Assembly: GCA_002315735.1 (NCBI GenBank)
Contig: DCIA01000013.1
Span: 1-64,000 of the forward strand
Length of the DNA: 64,000 bases
Source: Clostridiales bacterium UBA1738
GTDB taxonomy: Bacteria > Bacillota > Clostridia > UBA1381
Reading direction: 5' to 3'
Made by a program: the position numbers and the translations under genes. Below are positions 49,930 through 58,359 of the stretch, in pieces. Positions within the stretch are counted from its first letter, which is position 1; every line of letters starts with the position of its first letter. Below the pieces are notes generated by a model that was not told the origin of the DNA, searched no databases, and saw only the letters and a program-made list of their open reading frames with translations.

Positions 49930-51002
49930 TTTATATACTTCTTTACTATTTCCTGCATCATTGGTATTTTTTCTTCTATTTCATGAACGAGCTTAAACTG
50001 TGTTCTTGCTCTGTCAAGGTTATGGTTTTCTCTATGGATTTTGAAATAGGTATCGCCCTCCAAATAATCCGTTAAAAATCTTATACCGCATTCGTAAGTG
50101 AGCACTTTAACAGAGAAAGGTAATAGTTCTGTTTCTTTTTGGGTTATTGTGTCCCCTATTTCCTCCAAAAAGCCTTTTGTAAAGGCTTCAAAATATTCAA
50201 GGTCAAAATGCACTTTTGAAAGGTCGGTTTCGTCCTCAGCGGCGGTTGATGCACCAAAACGAAGTGCATCGCCGAAGTCATACAAAAGTGAGCCGGGCAT
50301 TACGGTATCTAAATCAATTACGCATACTCCCTCACCTGTCTTACTGTCAAGCATAACATTATTAAGTTTTGTATCGTTATGGGTTACCCTATACGGAATT
50401 GAGCCGTCTTTTAGTGCGTTTAATATTACTTTTGTATCCTCTTCATATTTTAGTGCAAATTCTATTTCTTCCTTTACGCTGTTTTTCCTGCCCTTTATAT
50501 CCTTTTCTATTGCGGTTTTAAGGTTTTCAAAACGGCTAAAAGTATCGTGAAATTTTGGTATTGTTTCGTGTAGCTTTTCTGCATCAAAATCCGAGAGCAT
50601 TCTCTGGAATTTTCCGAAAGCTCTTGCTGCTTCATAAAGCTGATTTGGATTTTCGGCATTATCGTAAGACACGGTATCTTCGATAAAGTCATACATTCTG
50701 TAATAGTTTCCGTTTTGGGATTTGTAAAAGTTTTCGCCGTCTGTTGTCTTAATAACAGAGAGGGTTTCTCTTTTGAGATTACCACCCTCATCAGCTATTT
50801 TTCTTTTTAAGTGTTCTGTTACATTGAAAATGTTTTCCATAACCTCTTTCGGATTTTTAAAAACATTTGTGTTTATTCTTTGAAGAATATATCCCGGTGC
50901 TTTTTTCACAATATATGTATCGTTAATATGCCCGTTTCCATATTCTTTAGGTATTGAGTCCACCTTAAAATGACTTAATATTTCCATTAGTTCAGGATTC
51001 AT
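49926..51002 (-). CDS. nahK: N-acetylhexosamine 1-kinase (NahK-like phosphotransferase)
   Basis: This 358-residue kinase of the aminoglycoside-phosphotransferase fold has the Brenner motif THNDTKLNNVML, with catalytic Asp, and the metal motif IDLDTVMPG. Length and the N-terminal GNGHINDTYIV nucleotide loop match bifidobacterial NahK (359 residues), which phosphorylates GlcNAc or GalNAc at C1 for lacto-/galacto-N-biose use. Overlap with nagA and the neighbouring GH20 and GH36 genes support an N-acetylhexosamine substrate. No lacto-N-biose phosphorylase is in the window. Confidence 0.88.
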   Translation of the reverse strand: MNPELMEILSHFKVDSIPKEYGNGHINDTYIVKKAPGYILQRINTNVFKNPKEVMENIFNVTEHLKRKIADEGGNLKRETLSVIKTTDGENFYKSQNGNYYRMYDFIEDTVSYDNAENPNQLYEAARAFGKFQRMLSDFDAEKLHETIPKFHDTFSRFENLKTAIEKDIKGRKNSVKEEIEFALKYEEDTKVILNALKDGSIPYRVTHNDTKLNNVMLDSKTGEGVCVIDLDTVMPGSLLYDFGDALRFGASTAAEDETDLSKVHFDLEYFEAFTKGFLEEIGDTITQKETELLPFSVKVLTYECGIRFLTDYLEGDTYFKIHRENHNLDRARTQFKLVHEIEEKIPMMQEIVKKYIK

Positions 51003-51017
51003 TGGTACCTTCTCCTT

Positions 51018-51608
51018 TTATTTTTCTATATTAAATACACCAAAATACTCCGGTCTATGAAAATCGGGAGTTTTTGTTTTAATATCAAAGTAAGACAAAT
51101 AGTGTTCTACTTTGGTTTTGTCGCCACATTTATACAGATTTCCTTTAACATATTCCGCTTTTGCTATATCAAAATCGGGATAATATTTCTTAATAAAATC
51201 AAACGGTATTTTATATTTCGCTTGCCACTTATCATCAAAAAGTTTTGTTTTAATATTAAGGCTTTCAATATCTGATAAAGCAAGGTTGGTTCCGCAAAAA
51301 CGGTCTTTTCGGAAAGCTACGTTCATAGCACCGTTTGCGTTTACCTCAAAATTTATATACCTATCCGATTTTTCAGGGGTAAAGTTTACAAAAAACTCAA
51401 CGCAACTATCCTCATTGACAGGCTCAAAATGTTTTGTTTTTTCACGAAGAGGGTTTTTCTCAAAAACCGTGAAATTTACATTAAACCCCGTATCATCATA
51501 GGTGATTTTTGCATAAGCCTTACCGTCATATCCCATATAGTTCCAAGGATTTTTGTCTATCAATACAGAATTGTCGGCATTTACAGGCTCTTTCTTAATA
51601 AAATGCAT
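51018..51608 (-). CDS. CBM9/DOMON-like carbohydrate-binding protein, cytoplasmic
   Basis: This 196-residue protein is a single family-9-like carbohydrate-binding domain. It starts MHFIKKEPVNADNSVLIDKNPW and has the CBM9 core VNEDSCVEFFVNFTPEKSDRYINFEVNANGAMNVAF (parts shown). It has no signal peptide, so it does not bind extracellular polysaccharide directly. Small DOMON-type proteins of this sort occur in Firmicute amino-sugar loci with no fixed role. Confidence 0.82.
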   Translation of the reverse strand: MHFIKKEPVNADNSVLIDKNPWNYMGYDGKAYAKITYDDTGFNVNFTVFEKNPLREKTKHFEPVNEDSCVEFFVNFTPEKSDRYINFEVNANGAMNVAFRKDRFCGTNLALSDIESLNIKTKLFDDKWQAKYKIPFDFIKKYYPDFDIAKAEYVKGNLYKCGDKTKVEHYLSYFDIKTKTPDFHRPEYFGVFNIEK

Positions 51609-51623
51609 AATAGTACTCCTTTT

Positions 51624-53222
51624 TTACAGCATTGCCGCACCCAATGCCCCTGCATCATTTTGCAAGGTCGATATTTCTATACGGACATTGGTGTTTAGTT
51701 TTTCTTTAAGCGGTTTCAAAAGATTATCCCCCTGTGCCGTTATTCCGCCTGCCAAAATTATGGCATCGGTACCGAACACATTTACTATGCTGTTAATACC
51801 TGCCGCAAAGTAGTTTAAATATCTGTCAAAAACAGCCTTTGCAACGGGACAATTTTTATCTATCGCTTCAAATATCTTTTCGCCGTCTAATTGATTACCG
51901 TTTTCAGTGTATATTTCATATAAAAGGCTGTCTTTATTTTCCCGGGCTTTTTCTTCTGCATACTGCATCAAGGCTCTTGCCGAAACATACTGTTCCCAGC
52001 AACCATTTTGACCGCAAGGGCAAGGAATACCGTTTGTTGCCTCAATTATGATATGACCTATTTCGCCCATACTGTATTTACCGCGGCAGATTTGGCGGTT
52101 CATAATAACCCCGCCGCCTATTCCCGTACCGATAACAATTAATACTATATTATCGCAGTCGGTTGCAGTTCCGTATTCCACCTCGCCGAGTGCCGCACAG
52201 TTTGCATCGTTATCAATTACTATGGGAAGATTTATTCTCTTTTTCAGAAGCTTTTTAAGAGGTGTTTTCTTAAATGGCAAATTAACCGCCGTAACCTCAC
52301 CGTTTTTGATAATTCCCGGTGTTCCGATACCCAAGGTTTTTACATCAAATTTTGCCTTCATATTATCGTATATATTAACTAATGTGTCAATTATTTCCGA
52401 TTCGGTTTTTGGAGTTTCTATTTTGTTTTTGTAAATTACCTTATCCTTATCGACAACGGCATATTTAATATTCATTCCGCCTATATCAATACCGAGCCTT
52501 GCACCCGTGTATGCATCGTGGTCGCAAATTAGAACAACATCGGGGTGAGTTTTAAGCATTGATGCAGGAATAGATGTGTTTATTTCATCATTTAGAAGTT
52601 CCGTTACAACTCTGTTTTTATTTGCTCCGCTTGCCAAAAGGATTATCTTTTTAGCATTCAAAATTGTAGAAATACCCATTGTAAGAGCTTTTGTCGGTAT
52701 TTTCTCATCTTCTCCGAAAAACCTTGAATTGGCGGAAATGGTGCTTTCGGTAAGGCTTGCAAGATGGGTGAAACTATCAAGACAAGCGTCCGGCTCATTA
52801 AAGCCGATATGACCGTTTTCGCCGATACCCAAAATCTGCAAATCAACTCCGCCGGCTTCCTTTATTGCACGCTCGTAAGCATCGCATTCTGCATCGGGAT
52901 TTTCGGTTTCACCGTTTGGAACGTGAGTATTTGACATATCAATATTGATATGATTAAACAAGTTCTCATTCATAAAATAACGATAGCTTTGTTTATTGTC
53001 CCTTTTGATTGGGTAATACTCGTCTAAGTTAAAGGATTTAACCTCTGAAAAGTCAATTTCGCCTGATTTATTCATTTCTATTAGGTTCTTATATGTCCCC
53101 AGAGGTGTTGAGCCTGTTGCAAAACCCAAAACACAGTCCGGCTTCAAATTTATCTGCCCCGCAACAATCCTTGCTGCCTTTTTTGACATTTGTTCATAAG
53201 TGTCACATACTATTACTCGCAT
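51624..53222 (-). CDS. nagB: Fusion of glucosamine-6-phosphate deaminase (NagB) and ROK-family sugar kinase
   Basis: The 532-residue protein has two complete enzymes. Residues 1-238 are NagB: ATGSTP (35-40), catalytic D67 in FNLDEYYP and GIGENGHIGFNEP (132-144). Residues 242-532 are a ROK kinase: LGIDIGG (243-249), DNDAN (337-341), GTGIGGG (365-371), H390 and the zinc motif CPCGQNGCWE (401-410). The two join without a linker after the usual NagB ending (DHDAYTGA). ROK members phosphorylate GlcNAc, glucose or ManNAc; here GlcNAc is likely, giving kinase, NagA and deaminase as consecutive steps to fructose-6-P. No frameshift or in-frame start suggests an assembly artefact. Confidence 0.9.
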   Translation of the reverse strand: MRVIVCDTYEQMSKKAARIVAGQINLKPDCVLGFATGSTPLGTYKNLIEMNKSGEIDFSEVKSFNLDEYYPIKRDNKQSYRYFMNENLFNHINIDMSNTHVPNGETENPDAECDAYERAIKEAGGVDLQILGIGENGHIGFNEPDACLDSFTHLASLTESTISANSRFFGEDEKIPTKALTMGISTILNAKKIILLASGANKNRVVTELLNDEINTSIPASMLKTHPDVVLICDHDAYTGARLGIDIGGMNIKYAVVDKDKVIYKNKIETPKTESEIIDTLVNIYDNMKAKFDVKTLGIGTPGIIKNGEVTAVNLPFKKTPLKKLLKKRINLPIVIDNDANCAALGEVEYGTATDCDNIVLIVIGTGIGGGVIMNRQICRGKYSMGEIGHIIIEATNGIPCPCGQNGCWEQYVSARALMQYAEEKARENKDSLLYEIYTENGNQLDGEKIFEAIDKNCPVAKAVFDRYLNYFAAGINSIVNVFGTDAIILAGGITAQGDNLLKPLKEKLNTNVRIEISTLQNDAGALGAAML

Positions 53223-53268
53223 TGTTTTCTCCTGAATAATTTTTCTTTAAATGCACATACAATATATT

Positions 53269-54108
53269 TTAATCTATATTTTCTATTCTGCCAAATACCT
53301 TTATAGCATCTTTGACATTTTCTTTCATAGCAAAAATTGCATCATTTACGACATCATGGAATTGGGCGTATTCTTTATTTGATACTGCCTCTCCGCCTGC
53401 CTTTGCCATATAGGTATAATAATTGATTTTTCTGACACCGCAGTCAATTACCTTTTTGTAATCATCTGTGCTGACACCCGAGCCGCCGTGCATTACAATC
53501 GGAACATCTATCATACCATATATTTTTTCAACTCTGTCAAAGTCAAGCTGTGGCTTTTTAAGATAAATTCCATGTGCCGTACCAAATGCACAAGCCAAAG
53601 CATCAATGCCTGTTTCTTCTACAAATTCCTTTGCCAAATCGGGGTCTGTATAGATACTTTCCGCTGCACCTTCGCCGCCTTCGCGTGAACCCATACTGCC
53701 AACCTCTGCTTCAACCGATGCACCGTATCTTCCGGCACATTCCACGATTACGGATGTATTTGCACGGTTTATATCAAGTGTTTCGCCTGAGCCGTCATAC
53801 ATAACAGAGGTAAATCCTAAATCAAGACCTTTTTTAACATAACCGATATCTGTGCCATGGTCTAAATGCACACAAACGGGAACGCTTGCTCGGTCTGCCA
53901 TAAATAGCATTAGCGGTGTAATCTCGTCCATTTTGCAAAGTCCCATTTCCTCGTGCACCTGTGCGTGCATTATGATTACAGGCTGATTTAGTTCCTCTGC
54001 CGCACCGATTACGGCTTGCAAACTCTCAAAATTCGGCGTATTAAATGAGCCGATGGCACATTTTTTTGCTTCCGCTATTTTTAGTATTTGTGATAATGTT
54101 ACTAACAT
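53269..54108 (-). CDS. Class II ketose-bisphosphate aldolase (Fba/GatY/KbaY type)
   Basis: This 279-residue metal-dependent aldolase has the zinc-binding HLDHG (VHLDHGTDIG), ASVEAEVGSMGSREGG, AFGTAHGIY with the zinc His and MHGGSGV. It cleaves a ketose-1-phosphate-type substrate (tagatose or fructose bisphosphate, or a related ketose-1-P) to a C3 plus DHAP. It is grouped with an isomerase, an FGGY kinase and a DUF4432 protein, forming a sugar route of unknown substrate. Confidence 0.9.
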   Translation of the reverse strand: MLVTLSQILKIAEAKKCAIGSFNTPNFESLQAVIGAAEELNQPVIIMHAQVHEEMGLCKMDEITPLMLFMADRASVPVCVHLDHGTDIGYVKKGLDLGFTSVMYDGSGETLDINRANTSVIVECAGRYGASVEAEVGSMGSREGGEGAAESIYTDPDLAKEFVEETGIDALACAFGTAHGIYLKKPQLDFDRVEKIYGMIDVPIVMHGGSGVSTDDYKKVIDCGVRKINYYTYMAKAGGEAVSNKEYAQFHDVVNDAIFAMKENVKDAIKVFGRIENID

Positions 54109-54110
54109 TT

Positions 54111-55076
54111 TTATCCCTCCGTAAATTCAAACTTTATGTGATTGATAATTGTTTCATCAGGTTTTAGTATTTTAAGCATACCCTTTTCACGCATTACATC
54201 TCTTCCGTCAGGGTAGCAATTTCCCGGCTCCAAGCCCAAAACATACTCATATTCACCCATCATTTTCCACTCTGTAAAGCAAGGAAGCTCCTCTGCATCA
54301 TAGGAAATTGTAAGTCCTTTTTTAATATCGGGATTTGTGATTGAAACACTTGTTTTTCCTGTCATTTTATGATAATAGCATTTTTCCTCATATCCCTTTT
54401 GCGGTTTTTCCATTACAAGACAGTTTTCTATGCCTTCTTTTGCGTGGTCATTTCTCGGAAGAACCTCTTGTGACGGCACGCTTACCTTTGTATTTTCCGA
54501 CAAAAGCGGATAACCCATATTACAATGATAAAGTATTTCAAGCGGAATATCATTTGAGCCGATATTTTTTATAGTATCGCAAAGCCTTATTTCATTTTTA
54601 TTGACAGGGCAAATATACTCCCTTTCAAGCAGATACTTATCCCCGAAAAGCGACGCATCACGAACAGTTAATTTAATATGTATTTCATCATTTTCTATAT
54701 AGTGCGAATAGTTTTCACAGGGTGTATTTGAAATTGTACCGTGCAGCGGCAGTTCTTCTCCGTTATCGGTGCAAGGCGTTCCTACTGCATTAAGTCCGCA
54801 GGTTGTGAAAAAGCCTGCCGTAAAGGATTTAAGAAAGCCTGCACCTTTATTATCATAATACTTTGGAGAAACATATCCGCAAGGTGCAAAATATCCCATA
54901 TTGGTACCTTTTAGCAACAATCTTGATATATCGCCGCATCTGTCAAGGGACACACAAAATTCAAGTCCCGATGCGTTTCGCACCTGCAAAATCCGCATAC
55001 CGTCTCCCTTGCCGCCTGTAAGACGCATTTCTTCGACGCCATAGATTTGAAGTTCGTTTCCGACATACTTATTCAT
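54111..55076 (-). CDS. DUF4432/aldose-1-epimerase-like protein
   Basis: This 321-residue protein has the galactose-mutarotase fold: FCVSLDRCGDISRLLLKG, LPLHGTISNTPCENY with a candidate catalytic His, EILYHCNMGYPLL with a second His and LGLEPGNCYPDGR (parts shown). DUF4432 proteins are predicted to be epimerases or sugar isomerases of carbohydrate loci. The start overlaps the FGGY kinase stop by eight bases. Confidence 0.82.
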   Translation of the reverse strand: MNKYVGNELQIYGVEEMRLTGGKGDGMRILQVRNASGLEFCVSLDRCGDISRLLLKGTNMGYFAPCGYVSPKYYDNKGAGFLKSFTAGFFTTCGLNAVGTPCTDNGEELPLHGTISNTPCENYSHYIENDEIHIKLTVRDASLFGDKYLLEREYICPVNKNEIRLCDTIKNIGSNDIPLEILYHCNMGYPLLSENTKVSVPSQEVLPRNDHAKEGIENCLVMEKPQKGYEEKCYYHKMTGKTSVSITNPDIKKGLTISYDAEELPCFTEWKMMGEYEYVLGLEPGNCYPDGRDVMREKGMLKILKPDETIINHIKFEFTEG

Positions 55077-56547
55077 TTACTATCTCCTTTGTAAGAGCAT
55101 ATATTTTTTTATATTTATTATACTGTTTTTGATAGATTTTCGCATTATCCTCTTTCGGCATACAGGTTTTGTTTTCCTTAACAAAAACCTTGCCGGCATC
55201 TTTTAGATTTTCAAAGAGTTCCGACGCAACGGCTGTCAGCATACAAGTTCCTGCTGTTCCCGCTTCCTTTGCTGTAATTGTTGTTATCGGTCTGTTAAGA
55301 ATATCTGCCTTAATTTGAAGCCAAACGCTCGACAATGCTCCGCCGCCTGTTGCAACAAGCTTATCAATTTCAATGCCAAAGGATTTCAGGTGTTCAATAT
55401 TTGTCATCATCTCATAGGTAACGCCCTCCATCAAGGCTTTATATATGTCATACTTTGTATGCTCCAAGGTAAGACCCAATATTGCGGCTTTTGATGAGGT
55501 ATCCATATACGGATTTGCGGCACCCGAAAAATGCGGAAGTATTAAAATATCAGTTGGCTTTTGGGAGATTTTATCATCCAAAATCGCATAAACCTTATCA
55601 CCAAATTCTTTCTTTTCAAATTCTGCAAAATTATCACGAAACCATTTGAGCGTTGCGCCACCTGTGAAAGATAGTGCATAGCAAACATATGTTCCGTCAA
55701 AAACATATGGCACAATAGAATATCCCTCATCATAGAGAGCTTTGTTTTCAGGAATTTTGTTAAACATCGGAACAACACATTCAACCGTACCCGTGCCATC
55801 TGCCGCTGTTCCGACCGAAAAGACACCTGCGCCGAGTGCCGATGCAACTTGGTCGTGACAACCGTTTACGATTATTGTGCCTTTAAGTCCTAGTTCTTTC
55901 GCAAGTTCTTCCTTTACCTTGCCAGCGATACTACCCGTTTTAACAGGCGTTGACATTAAATTCATATCAACTCCGGCTGCATCAAAAACTTCCTTTGACC
56001 ATTCTTTTTTACGAATATCAAGAGCCATTGTTCGTGCCGCCAAAGAATAGTCAATCTGAGCAATGCCGGTTAGCATATACACGATAAAATCCTCCATCAA
56101 AAGTATTCTTTTGATTTTAGAATATATTTCAGGTTCGTTATTCTTTATCCACATAATCTTTGGAAGTGAATACATTTGATGCGGTTTAACACCTGAAATA
56201 TATGTAAGTCTATCCTCGCCAAGCTTGTCTATTAGATTTTGTACCTCTTTATCGCCTCTCGGGTCGGTATACAGCATTGACGGAAGAAGCACATTATCAT
56301 TTTCATCGAGCGCAACAAAGGTTTCGCCAAAGGTTGTTACACCGATAGCAGATATATCGCACTTTTCGGCACAGTCCTTTATTACCTCCAAAACGGCAGC
56401 ATATATAGCATTTGCATCAATCGTTTGTGCTCCGTCGCGCCTTAAAACATCATATTCCTTATATGAGTTATACACAAAATTTCCCTTATCATCATAAACG
56501 GATAACTTACATCCGCTCGTTCCTATATCAAGTCCTGCAATATTCAT
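55069..56547 (-). CDS. FGGY-family carbohydrate kinase
   Basis: This 492-residue kinase has the FGGY N-terminal ATPase motif GLDIGTSGCKLSVYD, NGCHDQVASALGAGV with the catalytic Asp, and the C-terminal signature LVATGGGALSSVWLQIKADILNRPI (shown in part). It most resembles the xylulokinase-like subgroup. With the isomerase 3 bases upstream and the aldolase downstream it phosphorylates a ketose, identity unknown. Compare gluconokinase or fuculokinase as alternatives. Confidence 0.88.
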   Translation of the reverse strand: MNIAGLDIGTSGCKLSVYDDKGNFVYNSYKEYDVLRRDGAQTIDANAIYAAVLEVIKDCAEKCDISAIGVTTFGETFVALDENDNVLLPSMLYTDPRGDKEVQNLIDKLGEDRLTYISGVKPHQMYSLPKIMWIKNNEPEIYSKIKRILLMEDFIVYMLTGIAQIDYSLAARTMALDIRKKEWSKEVFDAAGVDMNLMSTPVKTGSIAGKVKEELAKELGLKGTIIVNGCHDQVASALGAGVFSVGTAADGTGTVECVVPMFNKIPENKALYDEGYSIVPYVFDGTYVCYALSFTGGATLKWFRDNFAEFEKKEFGDKVYAILDDKISQKPTDILILPHFSGAANPYMDTSSKAAILGLTLEHTKYDIYKALMEGVTYEMMTNIEHLKSFGIEIDKLVATGGGALSSVWLQIKADILNRPITTITAKEAGTAGTCMLTAVASELFENLKDAGKVFVKENKTCMPKEDNAKIYQKQYNKYKKIYALTKEIVNE

Positions 56548-56550
56548 TTT

Positions 56551-57945
56551 TTAGTCCTCGATTGAAACCACATCATATCCCAAATAATACTTAAATGCTT
56601 CTTCAAGTATATTCTTAACGTGTCCGTTTGCAACGGTTGTATGATGCTTAAATCCGCCTCTTGCAAGCTTAATTAACTTGTTTTGCAGGTTATCAATTTT
56701 AGCCACTCCACCGCACCCGAAAAACTCTTTTTCAATGTTATCGTCAGTAAATTCACCTTCACTAAAATAGATTGTAATTTTTCCATCCTCTGTTTTACAG
56801 TTTGAGAAAGTCATCGGAAATGCTGCAATTCTGCCCTCATTTGTTCCCCAACCGCTTCCGGGGTCGCCCTTATCAAACATCTTGTGTGATGTCACCGTAC
56901 CTTTGCCTGCCATAAGTTTCTGAGCAGTTGAACCACAATGGAACAGGATAACCTTATCGGGGTCATCGCCGTAATTGTTGTTCCAATCAAGACAAGCGGC
57001 AGGTCCTTCGGTTGCAAGCGATAACGCACGCATTGTAATTGCACTGCACATATCAATTTCACAAGATGCTACAATACCTCTGTCATTTAGTTCAGACAAT
57101 AGCACACATGGGCAAACTCTCAAATATGTTTCCATTTCGTTCCAGCAGCGAAGAGAAATAGCATCTAAATGATATTCTTCTATGTATTCATCAATAACTA
57201 CGCTGATTTTTGAAAGCATAATCTTTTTATCTTCCGGAACATTTGAAAAGTCTGTATAGTTTTCAAGAGCTTTTTTCTTTTCCAAAACCTTTTTATCGTC
57301 ATCGGCTTTTGCACGGACAAATTCAAACAGTTCTGATAGGTCAAAACTTTCAACATTGATGCCGTGACGTTGCATTGTAAGTTCATCAAAACGAACTGTC
57401 TTAAAGGCAGTAGTTCTTGCACCTATACAGCCGATTGTAAACCTCTTCATACCCTTTACAACACGACAAACAGCAGCAAAATCAACCAGATTCTCTGCAA
57501 ATTCCGTTGTTAATGGATGTACCACATGAGGTGTCATAACTGTATATGGAACTTTGTACTGTTCAAATACATCAGTTACTGAGAATTTACCGCAGTACGC
57601 ATCTCGTCTGTGCTGAAAATCCATTTTTCCTATTTCATCAGGATATGCCTGCATCAAAATAGGCACACCTGCATCTTGAAGTGCAGTGATTGCACCATTT
57701 TCATCAACAAATATCGGCATACAAAGAATAACACCATCATATTCTCCCTCGTGAGATTTGAGCCATTTTGCATAAATTCTGCCTTCATCACGAGTTTCAA
57801 CCGCACCATAGCGTGTAGCATCCTTGTCCATCATTATGTAGTCAAAGCCTGCATCTGTTACAGCTTTTACCATATCCTCTCTTGCACCTTCGATGAGTTC
57901 CGCAGGCATAAAGCCACGATTTCCAAAATACAATGCAAATTTCAT
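56551..57945 (-). CDS. L-fucose/L-arabinose-isomerase-fold sugar isomerase
   Basis: This protein of 464 residues matches the FucI/AraA-like superfamily: two Rossmann-type domains (with LCMPIFVDENGA and GCIGARTTAFKTVRFDELTM), then a C-terminal domain (RCWNEME with the metal Glu; SCEIDMCSAITMRAL with the metal Asp; GFKHHTTVANGHVKNIL with the metal His; parts shown). The usual metal triad Glu-Asp-His is thus visible. It converts an aldose to a ketose, possibly a deoxy or amino sugar. Start ATG 57945 after AGGGAGG; another overlapping ATG is out of frame. Confidence 0.82.
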   Translation of the reverse strand: MKFALYFGNRGFMPAELIEGAREDMVKAVTDAGFDYIMMDKDATRYGAVETRDEGRIYAKWLKSHEGEYDGVILCMPIFVDENGAITALQDAGVPILMQAYPDEIGKMDFQHRRDAYCGKFSVTDVFEQYKVPYTVMTPHVVHPLTTEFAENLVDFAAVCRVVKGMKRFTIGCIGARTTAFKTVRFDELTMQRHGINVESFDLSELFEFVRAKADDDKKVLEKKKALENYTDFSNVPEDKKIMLSKISVVIDEYIEEYHLDAISLRCWNEMETYLRVCPCVLLSELNDRGIVASCEIDMCSAITMRALSLATEGPAACLDWNNNYGDDPDKVILFHCGSTAQKLMAGKGTVTSHKMFDKGDPGSGWGTNEGRIAAFPMTFSNCKTEDGKITIYFSEGEFTDDNIEKEFFGCGGVAKIDNLQNKLIKLARGGFKHHTTVANGHVKNILEEAFKYYLGYDVVSIED

Positions 57946-57966
57946 TTCATTTTCCTCCCTATACTA

Positions 57967-58332
57967 CTAATAAGCTATTGTCGTCATTAAAGCCATTTCA
58001 GGTTGTGTAACATCCATTCTGCTATGCTGGCAAATTATAGGGGTGTTACTCTCAATCAAAACAGCGTATGGAACTTCATGTGGTATTTTTATATTATTTT
58101 TCCCTATAATTTTATCCAATCTTATATGATTAGTCCTATTCGGTAAGCAGGTAGCCGTAAATCCTTCAATCGGCTCTCTGTCTTCAAAAAATACAGTGAT
58201 TTTTATCTCTGCTGTAATCTCAGAAAGGTTAAGTACACAAACTGCTTCATGACTCACTAATTCTCCCTTTTGGGTATCACTCATAAATCCATCGGGAATA
58301 ATCCATTCTTTTTTACCAAAATCCCTCTCCAT
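57967..58332 (-). CDS. ASRT-family (sensory-rhodopsin-transducer-like) small protein
   Basis: This 121-residue all-beta protein matches the Anabaena sensory rhodopsin transducer family. The stretches are KKEWIIPDGFMSD, LVSHEAVCVLNLSE, ITVFFEDREPIEGF, LPNRTNHIRLDKI, PHEVPYAVLIESNTPIICQHSRMD and ALMTTIAY (parts shown). No rhodopsin is present. Comparative work has predicted that the superfamily binds small molecules, probably sugars, and often sits in sugar-metabolism operons. Here it is between an isomerase and a hexosaminidase, so a ligand-sensing or ligand-carrier role is inferred. Confidence 0.88.
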   Translation of the reverse strand: MERDFGKKEWIIPDGFMSDTQKGELVSHEAVCVLNLSEITAEIKITVFFEDREPIEGFTATCLPNRTNHIRLDKIIGKNNIKIPHEVPYAVLIESNTPIICQHSRMDVTQPEMALMTTIAY

Positions 58333-58359
58333 TTTAAGTCCTCCTTAACACTCCTCCAG

